Origin: Streptomyces sp. JHA26
Lineage (GTDB): Bacteria; Actinomycetota; Actinomycetes; Streptomycetales; Streptomycetaceae
Assembly: GCF_002005565.1 (NCBI RefSeq)
Contig: NZ_BDJC01000011.1
Span: 62,001-126,000 of the forward strand
Direction of reading: 5' to 3'
DNA length: 64,000 bases
This document shows, in pieces, positions 55,222 through 63,788 of the stretch. Each line of letters opens with the position of its first letter. Within the stretch, counting starts at the first letter, position 1. A program made the position numbers and the translations under genes. The notes below the pieces were generated by a model. That model had not been told where the DNA came from, did not search any database, and saw nothing but the letters and a program-made list of their open reading frames with translations.

Positions 55222-58200
55222 GTGTCCAAGCCGCCGTTCACGCACCTGCACGTCCACACCCAGTACTCGCTGCTGGACGGTGCCGCGCGGCTCAAGGACA
55301 TGTTCGAGGCGTGCAACGAGATGGGCATGACGCACATCGCCATGTCCGACCACGGCAACCTGCACGGGGCGTACGACTTCTTCCACTCCGCGAAGAAGGC
55401 CGGGATCACCCCGATCATCGGGATCGAGGCCTATGTCGCTCCCGAGTCGCGCCGCAACAAGCGCAAGATCCAGTGGGGCCAGCCGCACCAGAAGCGGGAC
55501 GACGTCTCCGGTTCGGGCGGCTACACCCACAAGACGATGTGGGCCGTGAACAAGACGGGCCTGCACAACCTCTTCCGCCTCTCCTCCGACGCGTACGCCG
55601 AGGGCTGGCTCCAGAAGTGGCCCCGGATGGACAAGGAGACCATCGCCCAGTGGTCGGAGGGCATCGTCGCCTCCACCGGCTGCCCCTCCGGAGAGGTGCA
55701 GACCCGGCTGCGCCTCGGCCACTTCGACGAGGCCCTGAAGGCCGCCGCCGACTACCAGGACATCTTCGGCAAGGACCGCTACTTCCTGGAGCTGATGGAC
55801 CACGGCATCGACATCGAGCACCGGGTCCGCGACGGCCTGCTGGAGATCGGCAGGAAGCTCGGCATCCCGCCGCTGGTGACGAACGACTCGCACTACACCT
55901 ACGCGCACGAGGCGACCGCCCACGACGCGCTGCTGTGCATCCAGACCGGCAAGAACCTCTCCGACCCGGACCGCTTCCGCTTCGACGGCACCGGCTACTA
56001 CCTGAAGTCCACGGAGGAGATGTACGCCATCGACTCCTCGGACGCCTGGCAGGAGGGCTGCGCCAACACGCTCCTGGTCGCCGAGATGGTCGACACCGAG
56101 GGCATGTTCGTCAAGCGCGACCTCATGCCGAAGTTCGACATCCCCGAGGGCTACACCGAGGTCACCTGGTTCCAGGAGGAGGTCCGCCGCGGCATGGAGC
56201 GCCGCTTCCCCGGCGGTGTCCCCGAGGACCGCCAGAAGCAGGCCGAGTACGAGATGGACGTCATCATCCAGATGGGGTTCCCGGGGTACTTCCTCGTCGT
56301 CGCCGACTTCATCATGTGGGCCAAGAAGCAGGGCATCGCCGTCGGCCCCGGCCGAGGCTCCGCGGCCGGCTCGATCGTGGCGTACGCGATGGGCATCACC
56401 GACCTCGACCCGATCCCGCACGGCCTGATCTTCGAGCGGTTCCTCAACCCCGAGCGCGTCTCCATGCCCGACGTCGACATCGACTTCGACGAGCGCAGGC
56501 GCGTCGAGGTGATCAGGTACGTGACGGAGAAGTACGGCGCCGACAAGGTCGCCATGATCGGCACGTACGGCAAGATCAAGGCGAAGAACGCCATCAAGGA
56601 CTCCGCGCGCGTGCTGGGCTACCCGTACGCGATGGGCGACCGGCTCACCAAGGCCATGCCCGCCGACGTCCTCGGCAAGGGCATCGACCTCAACGGCATC
56701 ACGGACCCGACGCACCCGCGCTACAGCGAGGCCGGCGAGATCCGCTCGATGTACGAGAACGAGCCGGACGTGAAGAAGGTCATCGACACCGCCAAGGGCG
56801 TCGAGGGCCTGGTGCGGCAGATGGGCGTGCACGCCGCCGGCGTGATCATGTCCAGCGAGCCCATCGTCGACCACGCCCCGATCTGGGTGCGGCACACCGA
56901 CGGCGTCACCATCACGCAGTGGGACTACCCGCAGTGCGAGTCGCTCGGCCTGCTGAAGATGGACTTCCTCGGCCTGCGCAACCTCACGATCATGGACGAC
57001 GCCGTCAAGATGGTGAAGTCCAACAAGGGCATCGACCTCGACCTGCTGTCGCTGCCGCTGGACGACCCCACGACCTTCGAGCTGCTCCAGCGCGGCGACA
57101 CGCTAGGCGTCTTCCAGTTCGACGGCGGACCCATGCGCTCGCTGCTGCGGCTGATGAAGCCCGACAACTTCGAGGACATCTCCGCCGTCTCCGCGCTCTA
57201 CCGGCCCGGCCCCATGGGCATGGACTCGCACACCAACTACGCGCTGCGCAAGAACGGCCTCCAGGAGATCACGCCGATCCACAAGGAGCTGGAGGAGCCG
57301 CTCAAGGAGGTCCTGGACGTCACCTACGGCCTGATCGTCTACCAGGAGCAGGTGCAGAAGGCCGCCCAGATCATCGCCGGGTACTCGCTCGGCGAGGCCG
57401 ACATCCTCCGCCGCGTGATGGGCAAGAAGAAGCCCGACGAACTGGCGAAGAACTTCACCATCTTCCAGGCCGGCGCCAAGAAGAACGGCTACAGCGACGA
57501 GGCCATCCAGGCGCTGTGGGACGTGCTGGTCCCCTTCGCCGGATACGCGTTCAACAAGGCGCACTCGGCCGCGTACGGCCTGGTCTCGTACTGGACGGCG
57601 TACCTCAAGGCCAACCACCCCGCCGAGTACATGGCCGCGCTGCTCACCTCCGTCAAGGACGACAAGGACAAGTCGGCGGTCTACCTCAACGAGTGCCGCC
57701 GCATGGGCATCCGGGTGCTGCCGCCCAACGTCAACGAGTCCGAGGCGAACTTCGCCGCGCAGGGCGACGACGTGATCCTCTTCGGCCTCTCCGCCGTCCG
57801 CAACGTGGGCACCAACGTGGTCGACTCGATCATCAGGTCCCGCAAGGCCAAGGGGAAGTTCACCTCCTTTCCCGACTACCTGGACAAGGTCGAGGCGGTC
57901 GTCTGCAACAAGCGGACGACGGAGTCGCTGATCAAGGCCGGCGCCTTCGACGAGATGGGGCACACCCGCAAGGGCCTCACCGCGCAGTACGAACCGATGA
58001 TCGACAACGTGGTCGCGGTCAAGCGCAAGGAGGCCGAGGGCCAGTTCGACCTCTTCGGGGGCATGGGCGAGGAGGCGAACGACGAACCGGGCTTCGGACT
58101 CGACGTCACCTTCGGCGACGAGGAGTGGGACAAGACCTACCTCCTCGCCCAGGAGCGGGAGATGCTCGGCCTGTACGTCTCCGACCACCCGCTCTTCGGC

Positions 58201-58761
58201 CTGGAGCACGTGCTGTCCGACAAGGCCGACGCGGGCATCTCCCAGCTCACCGGCGGGGACTTCGGCGACGGCGCGGTCGTCACCATCGGCGGCATCATCT
58301 CCGGCCTGCAGCGCAAGATGACCAAGCAGGGCAACGCCTGGGCCATCGCCACCGTCGAGGACCTGGCCGGCTCCATCGAGTGCATGTTCTTCCCCGCGAC
58401 CTACCAGCTGGTGTCCACCCAACTCGTCGAGGACGCCGTGGTGTTCGTCAAGGGACGCCTCGACAAGCGGGAGGACGTGCCGCGCCTGGTCGCGATGGAG
58501 CTGATGATCCCCGACCTGTCCAACGCGGGCACCAACGCGCCCGTGGTCCTCACCATCCCGGCGACCCGGGTCACCCCGCCGATGGTCAGCCGCCTCGGCG
58601 AGATCCTCACGCACCACAAGGGCGACAGCGAGGTGCGGATCAAGCTCCAGGGGCCGACGAAGACGACGGTGCTGCGCCTGGACCGGCACCGGGTGAAGCC
58701 CGATCCGGCCCTGTTCGGCGACCTGAAGGTGCTGCTCGGCCCGTCCTGCCTGGCGGGCTGA
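55222..58761 (+). CDS. dnaE: DNA polymerase III alpha subunit DnaE
   Basis: Replicative polymerase of 1179 residues, the normal length for DnaE1. N-terminal PHP domain: THLHVHTQYSLLDGAARLKD. Palm catalytic aspartates: SMPDVDIDFDERRR (near residue 415) and LLKMDFLGLRNLTIMDD (near 580). GPGRGSAAGSIVAYAMGI and GVFQFDGGPMRSLLRLMKP are conserved polymerase segments. A tandem HhH and a C-terminal OB-fold (VTIGGIISGLQRKMTKQGN) follow. The GTG at 55222 has AGGAGG 7-8 nt upstream. A strong terminator follows the stop. Confidence 0.97.
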   Translation: MSKPPFTHLHVHTQYSLLDGAARLKDMFEACNEMGMTHIAMSDHGNLHGAYDFFHSAKKAGITPIIGIEAYVAPESRRNKRKIQWGQPHQKRDDVSGSGGYTHKTMWAVNKTGLHNLFRLSSDAYAEGWLQKWPRMDKETIAQWSEGIVASTGCPSGEVQTRLRLGHFDEALKAAADYQDIFGKDRYFLELMDHGIDIEHRVRDGLLEIGRKLGIPPLVTNDSHYTYAHEATAHDALLCIQTGKNLSDPDRFRFDGTGYYLKSTEEMYAIDSSDAWQEGCANTLLVAEMVDTEGMFVKRDLMPKFDIPEGYTEVTWFQEEVRRGMERRFPGGVPEDRQKQAEYEMDVIIQMGFPGYFLVVADFIMWAKKQGIAVGPGRGSAAGSIVAYAMGITDLDPIPHGLIFERFLNPERVSMPDVDIDFDERRRVEVIRYVTEKYGADKVAMIGTYGKIKAKNAIKDSARVLGYPYAMGDRLTKAMPADVLGKGIDLNGITDPTHPRYSEAGEIRSMYENEPDVKKVIDTAKGVEGLVRQMGVHAAGVIMSSEPIVDHAPIWVRHTDGVTITQWDYPQCESLGLLKMDFLGLRNLTIMDDAVKMVKSNKGIDLDLLSLPLDDPTTFELLQRGDTLGVFQFDGGPMRSLLRLMKPDNFEDISAVSALYRPGPMGMDSHTNYALRKNGLQEITPIHKELEEPLKEVLDVTYGLIVYQEQVQKAAQIIAGYSLGEADILRRVMGKKKPDELAKNFTIFQAGAKKNGYSDEAIQALWDVLVPFAGYAFNKAHSAAYGLVSYWTAYLKANHPAEYMAALLTSVKDDKDKSAVYLNECRRMGIRVLPPNVNESEANFAAQGDDVILFGLSAVRNVGTNVVDSIIRSRKAKGKFTSFPDYLDKVEAVVCNKRTTESLIKAGAFDEMGHTRKGLTAQYEPMIDNVVAVKRKEAEGQFDLFGGMGEEANDEPGFGLDVTFGDEEWDKTYLLAQEREMLGLYVSDHPLFGLEHVLSDKADAGISQLTGGDFGDGAVVTIGGIISGLQRKMTKQGNAWAIATVEDLAGSIECMFFPATYQLVSTQLVEDAVVFVKGRLDKREDVPRLVAMELMIPDLSNAGTNAPVVLTIPATRVTPPMVSRLGEILTHHKGDSEVRIKLQGPTKTTVLRLDRHRVKPDPALFGDLKVLLGPSCLAG

Positions 58762-58774
58762 ACGGCCGAAGCGG

Positions 58775-58810
58775 CGAAGGGGCGCACCCGGCACCGGGTG
58801 CGCCCCTTCG
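58775..58810. terminator. Strong terminator between dnaE and the 54-residue gene
   Basis: Perfect 16-bp arms with a 4-nt loop, 13 nt after the dnaE stop. The convergent small gene ends 35 nt further on, so the hairpin can serve both. Confidence 0.9.
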
Positions 58811-58845
58811 TGTCACGGCGGGCGCAACGGCCCGTGCGCCGGACG

Positions 58846-59010
58846 TCAGTTGTGGCCGAAGCGCTTCTGCCGCTTGCGGGAGGCCGCGTCGCCGGGCGAC
58901 AGCGGCGGGGCGTGCTGCTCCTCGCGGTCCAGCACGGCCGAGTCGGCGGCCTGCGGGGCACGGGCGGACGGGGACTGCTTACGGTCACGGTTGTTCTTGT
59001 TCTTGGCCAT
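58846..59010 (-). CDS. 54-residue basic hydrophilic protein
   Basis: A very small protein starting MAKNKNNRDRKQ and ending SRKRQKRFGHN, with an acidic/Pro-rich middle. A textbook AGGAGGT Shine-Dalgarno lies 8 nt before the ATG, and the third codon positions are almost all G or C, both of which argue for a real gene. Both ends are Lys/Arg/Asn-rich, suggesting nucleic-acid contact. I believe similar small hydrophilic proteins occur widely in streptomycetes, but I know of no function. Its promoter must lie in the AT-rich stretch near 59061-59100. Confidence 0.78.
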   Translation of the reverse strand: MAKNKNNRDRKQSPSARAPQAADSAVLDREEQHAPPLSPGDAASRKRQKRFGHN

Positions 59011-59060
59011 GGTGATCTACCTCCTGAGGGGGATCTGTCGGGCCAGGTACCGCCTCAGAG

Positions 59061-59100
59061 TCACATAGACTGAAAAAGAACGCATATCGGGTAATTACCG
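59061..59100. other. AT-rich divergent promoter zone
   Basis: An unusually AT-rich 40-nt stretch in this window, between the 54-residue gene (minus) and the NYN gene (plus). It contains tcacatagact, gaaaaagaac and a perfect 10-bp palindrome ggtaattacc (59090-59099). It probably holds promoters for one or both genes. Confidence 0.45.
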
Positions 59101-59235
59101 TGCGTGACGCGGCTCGTCGGGCCACGGACCGCCGAAACGCCACGCCGAAGATCGAGTTCGGCCCGTTAACCTCCGCGCCGTCGGGCAGACTCGAAGGAAG
59201 CCCGAAGCAAACCTCCCGGAAAGAGGGTGGACCGC

Positions 59236-60450
59236 GTGGACCGCTGCATCGTCCTGGTGGACGCCGGGTATCTGCTGGGGGCCGCCGCCAGTCTCCTCGC
59301 CGGGGAGCCCTCGCGCTCGCGCATCACCGTCGACCACACCGCCCTCGTCCAGGGGTTGCGCGATCGCGCCGAGTCCGACACGCAGCAGCCCCTGCTGCGC
59401 ATCTACTGGTTCGACGGCGCCCCCGACCGCGTCCCGCAGCCCGAGCACCGCCGGCTGCGCGTGATGCCCCGGGTCACCGTCCGGCTCGGCGCCCTCACGC
59501 GCAGCGACGGACGCTGGGCGCAGAAGGGCGTGGACGCGGCCATGCACGCCGAGCTGACCGAGCTGGCCCGCAACCGGGCCTGTTCCGACATCGTCCTGGT
59601 GACCGGCGACGGCGACCTGCTGCCCGGCATGATGGCCGCCAAGGAGCACGGCGTCGCCGTCCACCTGTGGGCCGTGCAGGCCGCCGACGGCGACTACAAC
59701 CAGTCCGAGGACCTGGTCGCCGAGGCCGACGAGCGCCGCGTACTGGACCGCGCCTGGATCACCAGGGCCGTGCGCGCCAAGGAGACCGGCGGCATCTGCG
59801 CGCAGCCCCCCGCGCCCCGGCCCGAGATCGCCGCGATCCTGTCCGCGCCGCTGCCCGAGTCCGCCCTGTCCGCCACGGCCGAACGGCCCGCCCGGGAACC
59901 CGCGCACCCCGTCGCGGACACCGTCGCCCGCAACGGCACCGAGGAGCGCGCGACGCCCGCCAGGGGCGTCCCCACCCCCAAGGACCTGGCCGCCCTGCGC
60001 GCCCCCGGCGCCCACCCCGCCCCGCAGCCGGCCAACGCCACCCTGCGCTGGTCCTCCGACAAGGGCTGGGTCGACCGGCCCGCCGGCGAGCCGGCCGAGG
60101 CCGTCTCGCTGCCGACGCTGGCCCAGCTCACCACGGCCGAGCAGCGCTGGGCCGACCGCGAGGAGGACATCACCACGGTCGGCGGCGACCCCTACGAGGT
60201 CGGCCAGGTCTTCGCCCGCCGCTGGGTGGAACGCCTCGGCGACCACGTCCACCTGCAGAGACTGTCGGGCATGTACCCCCGCATCCCGCACCGCGTCGAC
60301 GGCGAGCTGCTGCGGTACGCCGCCCGGTTCGGACTGCTGGCCCACAAGGACGACCAGATCGACGAGCACGACCGGTACGCGATCAGGGCCGGGTTCTGGC
60401 GGGAGATCGACGTGCGGACCGCCACCGAGCGAACCCCCACCGGGGAGTGA
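59236..60450 (+). CDS. NYN-domain (PIN-like) protein, putative ribonuclease
   Basis: A protein of about 404 residues. The N-terminal NYN domain carries the expected acidic sites: CIVLVDAGYLLGAA, QKGVDAAMHAELTELA and DIVLVTGDGDLLPGMMAAKEHG. These cluster to bind Mg2+ in PIN-like nucleases. A Pro/Ala-rich linker (about residues 185-290) leads to a helical C-terminal domain (FARRWVERLGDHVHLQRLSG, IPHRVDGELLRYAARFGLL) that may bind RNA or partners. The GTG at 59236 is preferred to 59227 because GAGG then has workable spacing. The RNA target is unknown. Confidence 0.85.
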   Translation: MDRCIVLVDAGYLLGAAASLLAGEPSRSRITVDHTALVQGLRDRAESDTQQPLLRIYWFDGAPDRVPQPEHRRLRVMPRVTVRLGALTRSDGRWAQKGVDAAMHAELTELARNRACSDIVLVTGDGDLLPGMMAAKEHGVAVHLWAVQAADGDYNQSEDLVAEADERRVLDRAWITRAVRAKETGGICAQPPAPRPEIAAILSAPLPESALSATAERPAREPAHPVADTVARNGTEERATPARGVPTPKDLAALRAPGAHPAPQPANATLRWSSDKGWVDRPAGEPAEAVSLPTLAQLTTAEQRWADREEDITTVGGDPYEVGQVFARRWVERLGDHVHLQRLSGMYPRIPHRVDGELLRYAARFGLLAHKDDQIDEHDRYAIRAGFWREIDVRTATERTPTGE

Positions 60451-60511
60451 CGCCCCGGACGAATCGATGCTCATGGGCGGACCCGAGGGTGGGGCGGGGG
60501 CGGCGACCACG

Positions 60512-60517
60512 TACTCT
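60512..60517 (+). promoter_or_regulatory. Putative -10 element of the ABC transporter operon (leaderless start)
   Basis: TACTCT followed by 8 nt and the GTG at 60526; no Shine-Dalgarno. Confidence 0.45.
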
Positions 60518-60525
60518 CGTCCCTT

Positions 60526-61545
60526 GTGAATACGCGCGCGACACAGGCACTTCGACCCGGTGGCGATGCCGTGTGCGTGGTGCGCGGACTGACCAAGACC
60601 TATGCGGCGGTACGCGGCCGGCGCGGCGTTCCCGCCGCCCCCGAGGTCCGGGCCACCGACGACGTGACGCTGGAGATCCGCCGCGGTGAGATCTTCGGAC
60701 TGCTCGGGCCGAACGGCGCGGGGAAGTCCACCCTCGTCCGCCAGCTGACCGGCCTGATGCGACCCGACGGCGGCAGCGTGGAGATCCTCGGCCACGACAT
60801 CGTGCGCCACCCCGAGCGGGCCGCACGGATCCTCGCCTACCTCGGCCAGGAATCCAGCGCCCTCGACGAGCTGACCGTCTCGCTCGCCGCCGAGACCACC
60901 GGACGGCTGCGCGGCCTGGACGCCCGCGACGCCCGTGCCGAGCGGGACGCCGTCCTCGACGAACTGGGTCTGACCCCCCTCGCCTCGCGCCCGCTCAGGA
61001 AGCTCTCCGGCGGGCAGCGGCGCCTGGCCTGCTTCGCCGCCGCGCTGGTGGGGGAGCGCCCGCTGCTCGTCCTGGACGAGCCGACCACCGGCATGGACCC
61101 GGTGGCACGGCGTGCGGTCTGGGCCGCCGTCGACCGCCGGCGGGCCGAGCGCGGCACCACCGTGCTGCTCGTCACCCACAACGTCATCGAGGCCGAGACC
61201 GTCCTCGACCGGGTCGCCGTCCTCGACCGCGGCCGCGTGATCGCCTGCGACACCCCGGCCGGACTCAAGGAGCAGGTCGCCGGCGAGGTCCGCGTCGACC
61301 TGGTGTGGCGCGAGAGCGCACCGCTGGGCGTGCCCGAGGTCGCCGCCCTGCGCGACCGGGCCGCGGAGTCGGGCCGCCGCTGGACGCTGCGGCTCGCCCC
61401 GGAGGAGGCCCGCGCGGTCGTCGCCACCGTCACCGGCGGGGCCGCCTTCGCCGCGCTGGACGACTTCACCCTGGCCACGCCCAGCCTGGAGGACGTGTAC
61501 CTGGCGCTGGGCGGCGCCGCGCGCCAGGGGCTGGTCAGGGCGTGA
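60526..61545 (+). CDS. ABC transporter ATP-binding protein (ABC-2/drug exporter type)
   Basis: A 339-residue ATPase. Walker A: GLLGPNGAGKSTLVRQLTG. Q-loop: YLGQESSALDE. Signature: KLSGGQRRLACFAAALVGERP. Walker B: LLVLDEPTTGMDPVARRAVW, then the switch His in VLLVTHNVIEAETVLDRVAVL. The C-terminal extension resembles DrrA-type exporters. The substrate is unknown. The permease GTG overlaps the stop by 4 nt, so the pair is co-translated. Confidence 0.93.
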   Translation: MNTRATQALRPGGDAVCVVRGLTKTYAAVRGRRGVPAAPEVRATDDVTLEIRRGEIFGLLGPNGAGKSTLVRQLTGLMRPDGGSVEILGHDIVRHPERAARILAYLGQESSALDELTVSLAAETTGRLRGLDARDARAERDAVLDELGLTPLASRPLRKLSGGQRRLACFAAALVGERPLLVLDEPTTGMDPVARRAVWAAVDRRRAERGTTVLLVTHNVIEAETVLDRVAVLDRGRVIACDTPAGLKEQVAGEVRVDLVWRESAPLGVPEVAALRDRAAESGRRWTLRLAPEEARAVVATVTGGAAFAALDDFTLATPSLEDVYLALGGAARQGLVRA

Positions 61546-62480
61546 GCGGGCGAGCGGTGGGAACGCGCGGCGCCGCGTCCGTACCGGACGGGGTGAGTGC
61601 CTCCGTGGGGACCGGACCGGTGGGGACCGGCTCGGCGACGAATGGTGAAGGGGAACAGCGCGACGTGAGTGTCGTACCCGCCGAAGTCCTGTCCGACGGT
61701 GCCCCGCCCGCCCGGGAGCAGGGCGCCGCCGCGCTCGGGCCCCGGGCACGGCTGTGGCCCTCCCTGGTGGCCGTGTACCGGGCGCAGCTGTCCCGGGCGC
61801 GGGTCGCGCGGATCCCGCTGCTGTTCGTGGCGACGTTCCAGTCGATCGGCATCATGATCCTGATGCGCGGCGTCGTGGACGGCGGCGGCGAGGCCCGGGC
61901 CGTGGTCGCCGGGTCGGCGGTGCTCGTCGTGGCCTTCGTCGCGCTGAACCTCCTCGCCCAGTACTTCGGCCAGCTGCGCGCCAGCGGCGGCCTCGACCAC
62001 TACGCGACCCTGCCGGTACCGCCCGCCGCGGTGGTGCTGGGCGCGGCGGGCGCGTACGCGTCCTTCACCGTGCCCGGGACCGTGGTGACGGCGGTGTTCG
62101 GCTGCCTGCTGTTCGGGCTGCCGATGACGCACCTGTGGGTGCTGGCGGCCGTGATCCCGCTGGCGGGCGCCGCGCTCGCCGGACTGGGGGCGGCGCTGGG
62201 CCTGCTCGCGCCCCGGCCGGAGCTCGCCACCCTGCTGGGCCAGCTGGGCATGTCGGCGGCGCTGCTGCTGGGCGTGCTGCCCGCCGAGCGGATGCCGGAG
62301 GCGGTACGGCTGGCCCGCGACCTGCTGCCCTCGACGTACGGCGTGGAGGCCTTCGCGCGCACCTTCGGGGCGAGGCCCGACTGGGCCTTCGTCCTCGGTG
62401 ACCTCGCCGTGTGCGCGGCGGTCGGCGTGATCTCCCTGGCCGTCGCCACCTGGGCGTACCGCCGGGCCGCCGTCCGGTGA
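61542..62480 (+). CDS. ABC-2 type permease
   Basis: A 312-residue permease. A Gly/Ala/Val-rich N-terminal stretch of about 65 residues precedes six hydrophobic segments (IPLLFVATFQSIGIMILMRG, AVLVVAFVALNLLAQYFGQL, and so on, ending LAVCAAVGVISLAVATWAYRR). The ABC-2 helix LLPSTYGVEAFARTF is present. The GTG at 61542 overlaps the ATPase stop; an internal GTG at 61665 with GGGGA upstream would remove the odd N-terminal tail and is a fair alternative. The substrate is unknown. Confidence 0.88.
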   Translation: MSGRAVGTRGAASVPDGVSASVGTGPVGTGSATNGEGEQRDVSVVPAEVLSDGAPPAREQGAAALGPRARLWPSLVAVYRAQLSRARVARIPLLFVATFQSIGIMILMRGVVDGGGEARAVVAGSAVLVVAFVALNLLAQYFGQLRASGGLDHYATLPVPPAAVVLGAAGAYASFTVPGTVVTAVFGCLLFGLPMTHLWVLAAVIPLAGAALAGLGAALGLLAPRPELATLLGQLGMSAALLLGVLPAERMPEAVRLARDLLPSTYGVEAFARTFGARPDWAFVLGDLAVCAAVGVISLAVATWAYRRAAVR

Positions 62481-62514
62481 CGCACCGCACAGGCGGGTTT
62501 GGCACGATGGCGGG

Positions 62515-63222
62515 GTGACCGCACCTCTGACTCCTCCTCCGCCACCGCACGAACACTCGTCGTCCCACGGCGGGACGGTGCCGCCGCCCGTGGGCGCGCA
62601 TGCGGTGGGCACCGCGTACGACGACCCCCACGGCGAACAGGACGGCCCCGGGATGCTGACCGAAGCGCGGCAGGCGGCCGTGACCCTGGTGGCGGTGGCC
62701 CTCTCCGGGGCCCTGCTGGGCGTGCTGTGGTGGTGGCTGGCGCCGCGCGTGCCGCTCGTCGGTGACGTGGTGGACGGCAGCTGGGTGGTCTACCTGAAGG
62801 ACTCCGAGGGCGAGCAGGCCGTCGGGGTCGACGGAACCTTCACGCTGCTCGCGCTCGGGTTCGGGGTGCTCAGCGCCCTGGTCGTCTTCCTGCTGCGGCG
62901 GCGCGGGGGCGTGCCGCTGGTGGTGGCGCTGGGCGTCGGCGCCTTCCTCGGATCGCTGCTGGCGTGGCGGGTCGGGGTGTGGCTGGGGCCCGGACAGGAC
63001 GTGATCGCCCGCGCGCGGGAGGTGGGCAAGGGGACGACGTTCTCCGCTCCGCTGAAGCTGGGCGCGAAGGGGGCGTGGCTGGCCTGGCCGTTCGCCGCCC
63101 TCGTGGTGCACCTGGGGCTGACGGGTCTGTTCGGCCCCCGGGACCCGGACCCGTACGCCCAGCACCAGCCGTACCACCCGCCGCGGTACCCGCAGGGGCC
63201 CCACGGCGGGAAGTCCGCCTAG
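62515..63222 (+). CDS. DUF2567 membrane protein
   Basis: A 235-residue protein with four predicted transmembrane helices (AAVTLVAVALSGALLGVLWWWLAP; TLLALGFGVLSALVVFLLRR; PLVVALGVGAFLGSLLAWRVG; LAWPFAALVVHLGLTGLFG). A conserved-looking extracytoplasmic loop (DSEGEQAVGVDGTF) lies between. Pro/His-rich N and C termini. This matches the actinobacterial DUF2567 layout; function unknown. The GTG at 62515 starts 34 nt after the permease gene, so it may belong to the same transcript. Confidence 0.82.
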   Translation: MTAPLTPPPPPHEHSSSHGGTVPPPVGAHAVGTAYDDPHGEQDGPGMLTEARQAAVTLVAVALSGALLGVLWWWLAPRVPLVGDVVDGSWVVYLKDSEGEQAVGVDGTFTLLALGFGVLSALVVFLLRRRGGVPLVVALGVGAFLGSLLAWRVGVWLGPGQDVIARAREVGKGTTFSAPLKLGAKGAWLAWPFAALVVHLGLTGLFGPRDPDPYAQHQPYHPPRYPQGPHGGKSA

Positions 63223-63270
63223 GGCCTGTTGCGCAACAGGCCCTGGGGCCACTTTCGCAACAGGCCCCAG
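63221..63270. terminator. Double hairpin between DUF2567 and YbaK genes
   Basis: A perfect 24-bp palindrome (63221-63244) begins inside the DUF2567 stop codon. A second hairpin with 8-bp arms ctggggcc/ggccccag (63243-63250 and 63263-63270) ends 1 nt before the ybaK stop. Both contain the direct repeat gcaacaggccc. They should terminate the two convergent transcripts. Confidence 0.85.
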
Positions 63271-63271
63271 G

Positions 63272-63775
63272 TCAGGCGCGGCCGATCGGGGCGAGGACCG
63301 CGGCCGTCAGCTTCGCCAGGTCGTCGGGGGACAGCTCGACCTCCAGGCCGCGGCGGCCCGCCGAGACGCAGATCGTGGCGTGCCCGCAGGCCGACGCGTC
63401 CAGGACCGTCGGGAGCCGTTTGCGCTGGCCGAGGGGGGAGATGCCGCCCCGCACGTACCCCGTGGTGCGCTCCGCCAGGGCCGGGTCGGCCATCGCCGCC
63501 CGCTTGCCGCCGACCGCGGACGCCAGCGCCTTCAGGTCGAGCTGGCCCGCCACCGGGACCACCGCGACCGTCAGCGCGCCGTCGACGTCCGCCACCAGTG
63601 TCTTGAAGACGCGCTCCGGCGACACCCCCATCGCCTCGGCCGCCTCCTCGCCGTAGGACGGATGGGCCGGGTCGTGGTCGTAGGCGTGGACCGTGTACGC
63701 CACCCCGGCCGCCGTGAGGGCCACCGTCGCGGGCGTTCCCCCCGACTGCTGCTGCTTCTTCGACTTCTTCGCCAT
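63272..63775 (-). CDS. ybaK: YbaK/EbsC-type Cys-tRNA(Pro) deacylase
   Basis: A 167-residue trans-editing enzyme that hydrolyses mischarged Cys-tRNA(Pro). Family segments: AMGVSPERVFKTLVADVDG, VVPVAGQLDLKALASAVGGKRAAMA, YVRGGISPLGQRKRLPTVLD and ATICVSAGRRGLEVEL. The YbaK catalytic lysine is in VFKTL. The ATG at 63775 (MAKKSKKQQQ) is preferred over a GTG at 63787 because GAGGTG is then correctly spaced. The preceding gene ends 13 nt upstream. Confidence 0.92.
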   Translation of the reverse strand: MAKKSKKQQQSGGTPATVALTAAGVAYTVHAYDHDPAHPSYGEEAAEAMGVSPERVFKTLVADVDGALTVAVVPVAGQLDLKALASAVGGKRAAMADPALAERTTGYVRGGISPLGQRKRLPTVLDASACGHATICVSAGRRGLEVELSPDDLAKLTAAVLAPIGRA

Positions 63776-63788
63776 CCGGACCGGCACC

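Noticed and set aside
55311..59015. Very long open frame overlapping dnaE in another frame
   Set aside because: dnaE is unambiguous in its own frame; the overlapping product is Arg/Gly/His-rich without family features.
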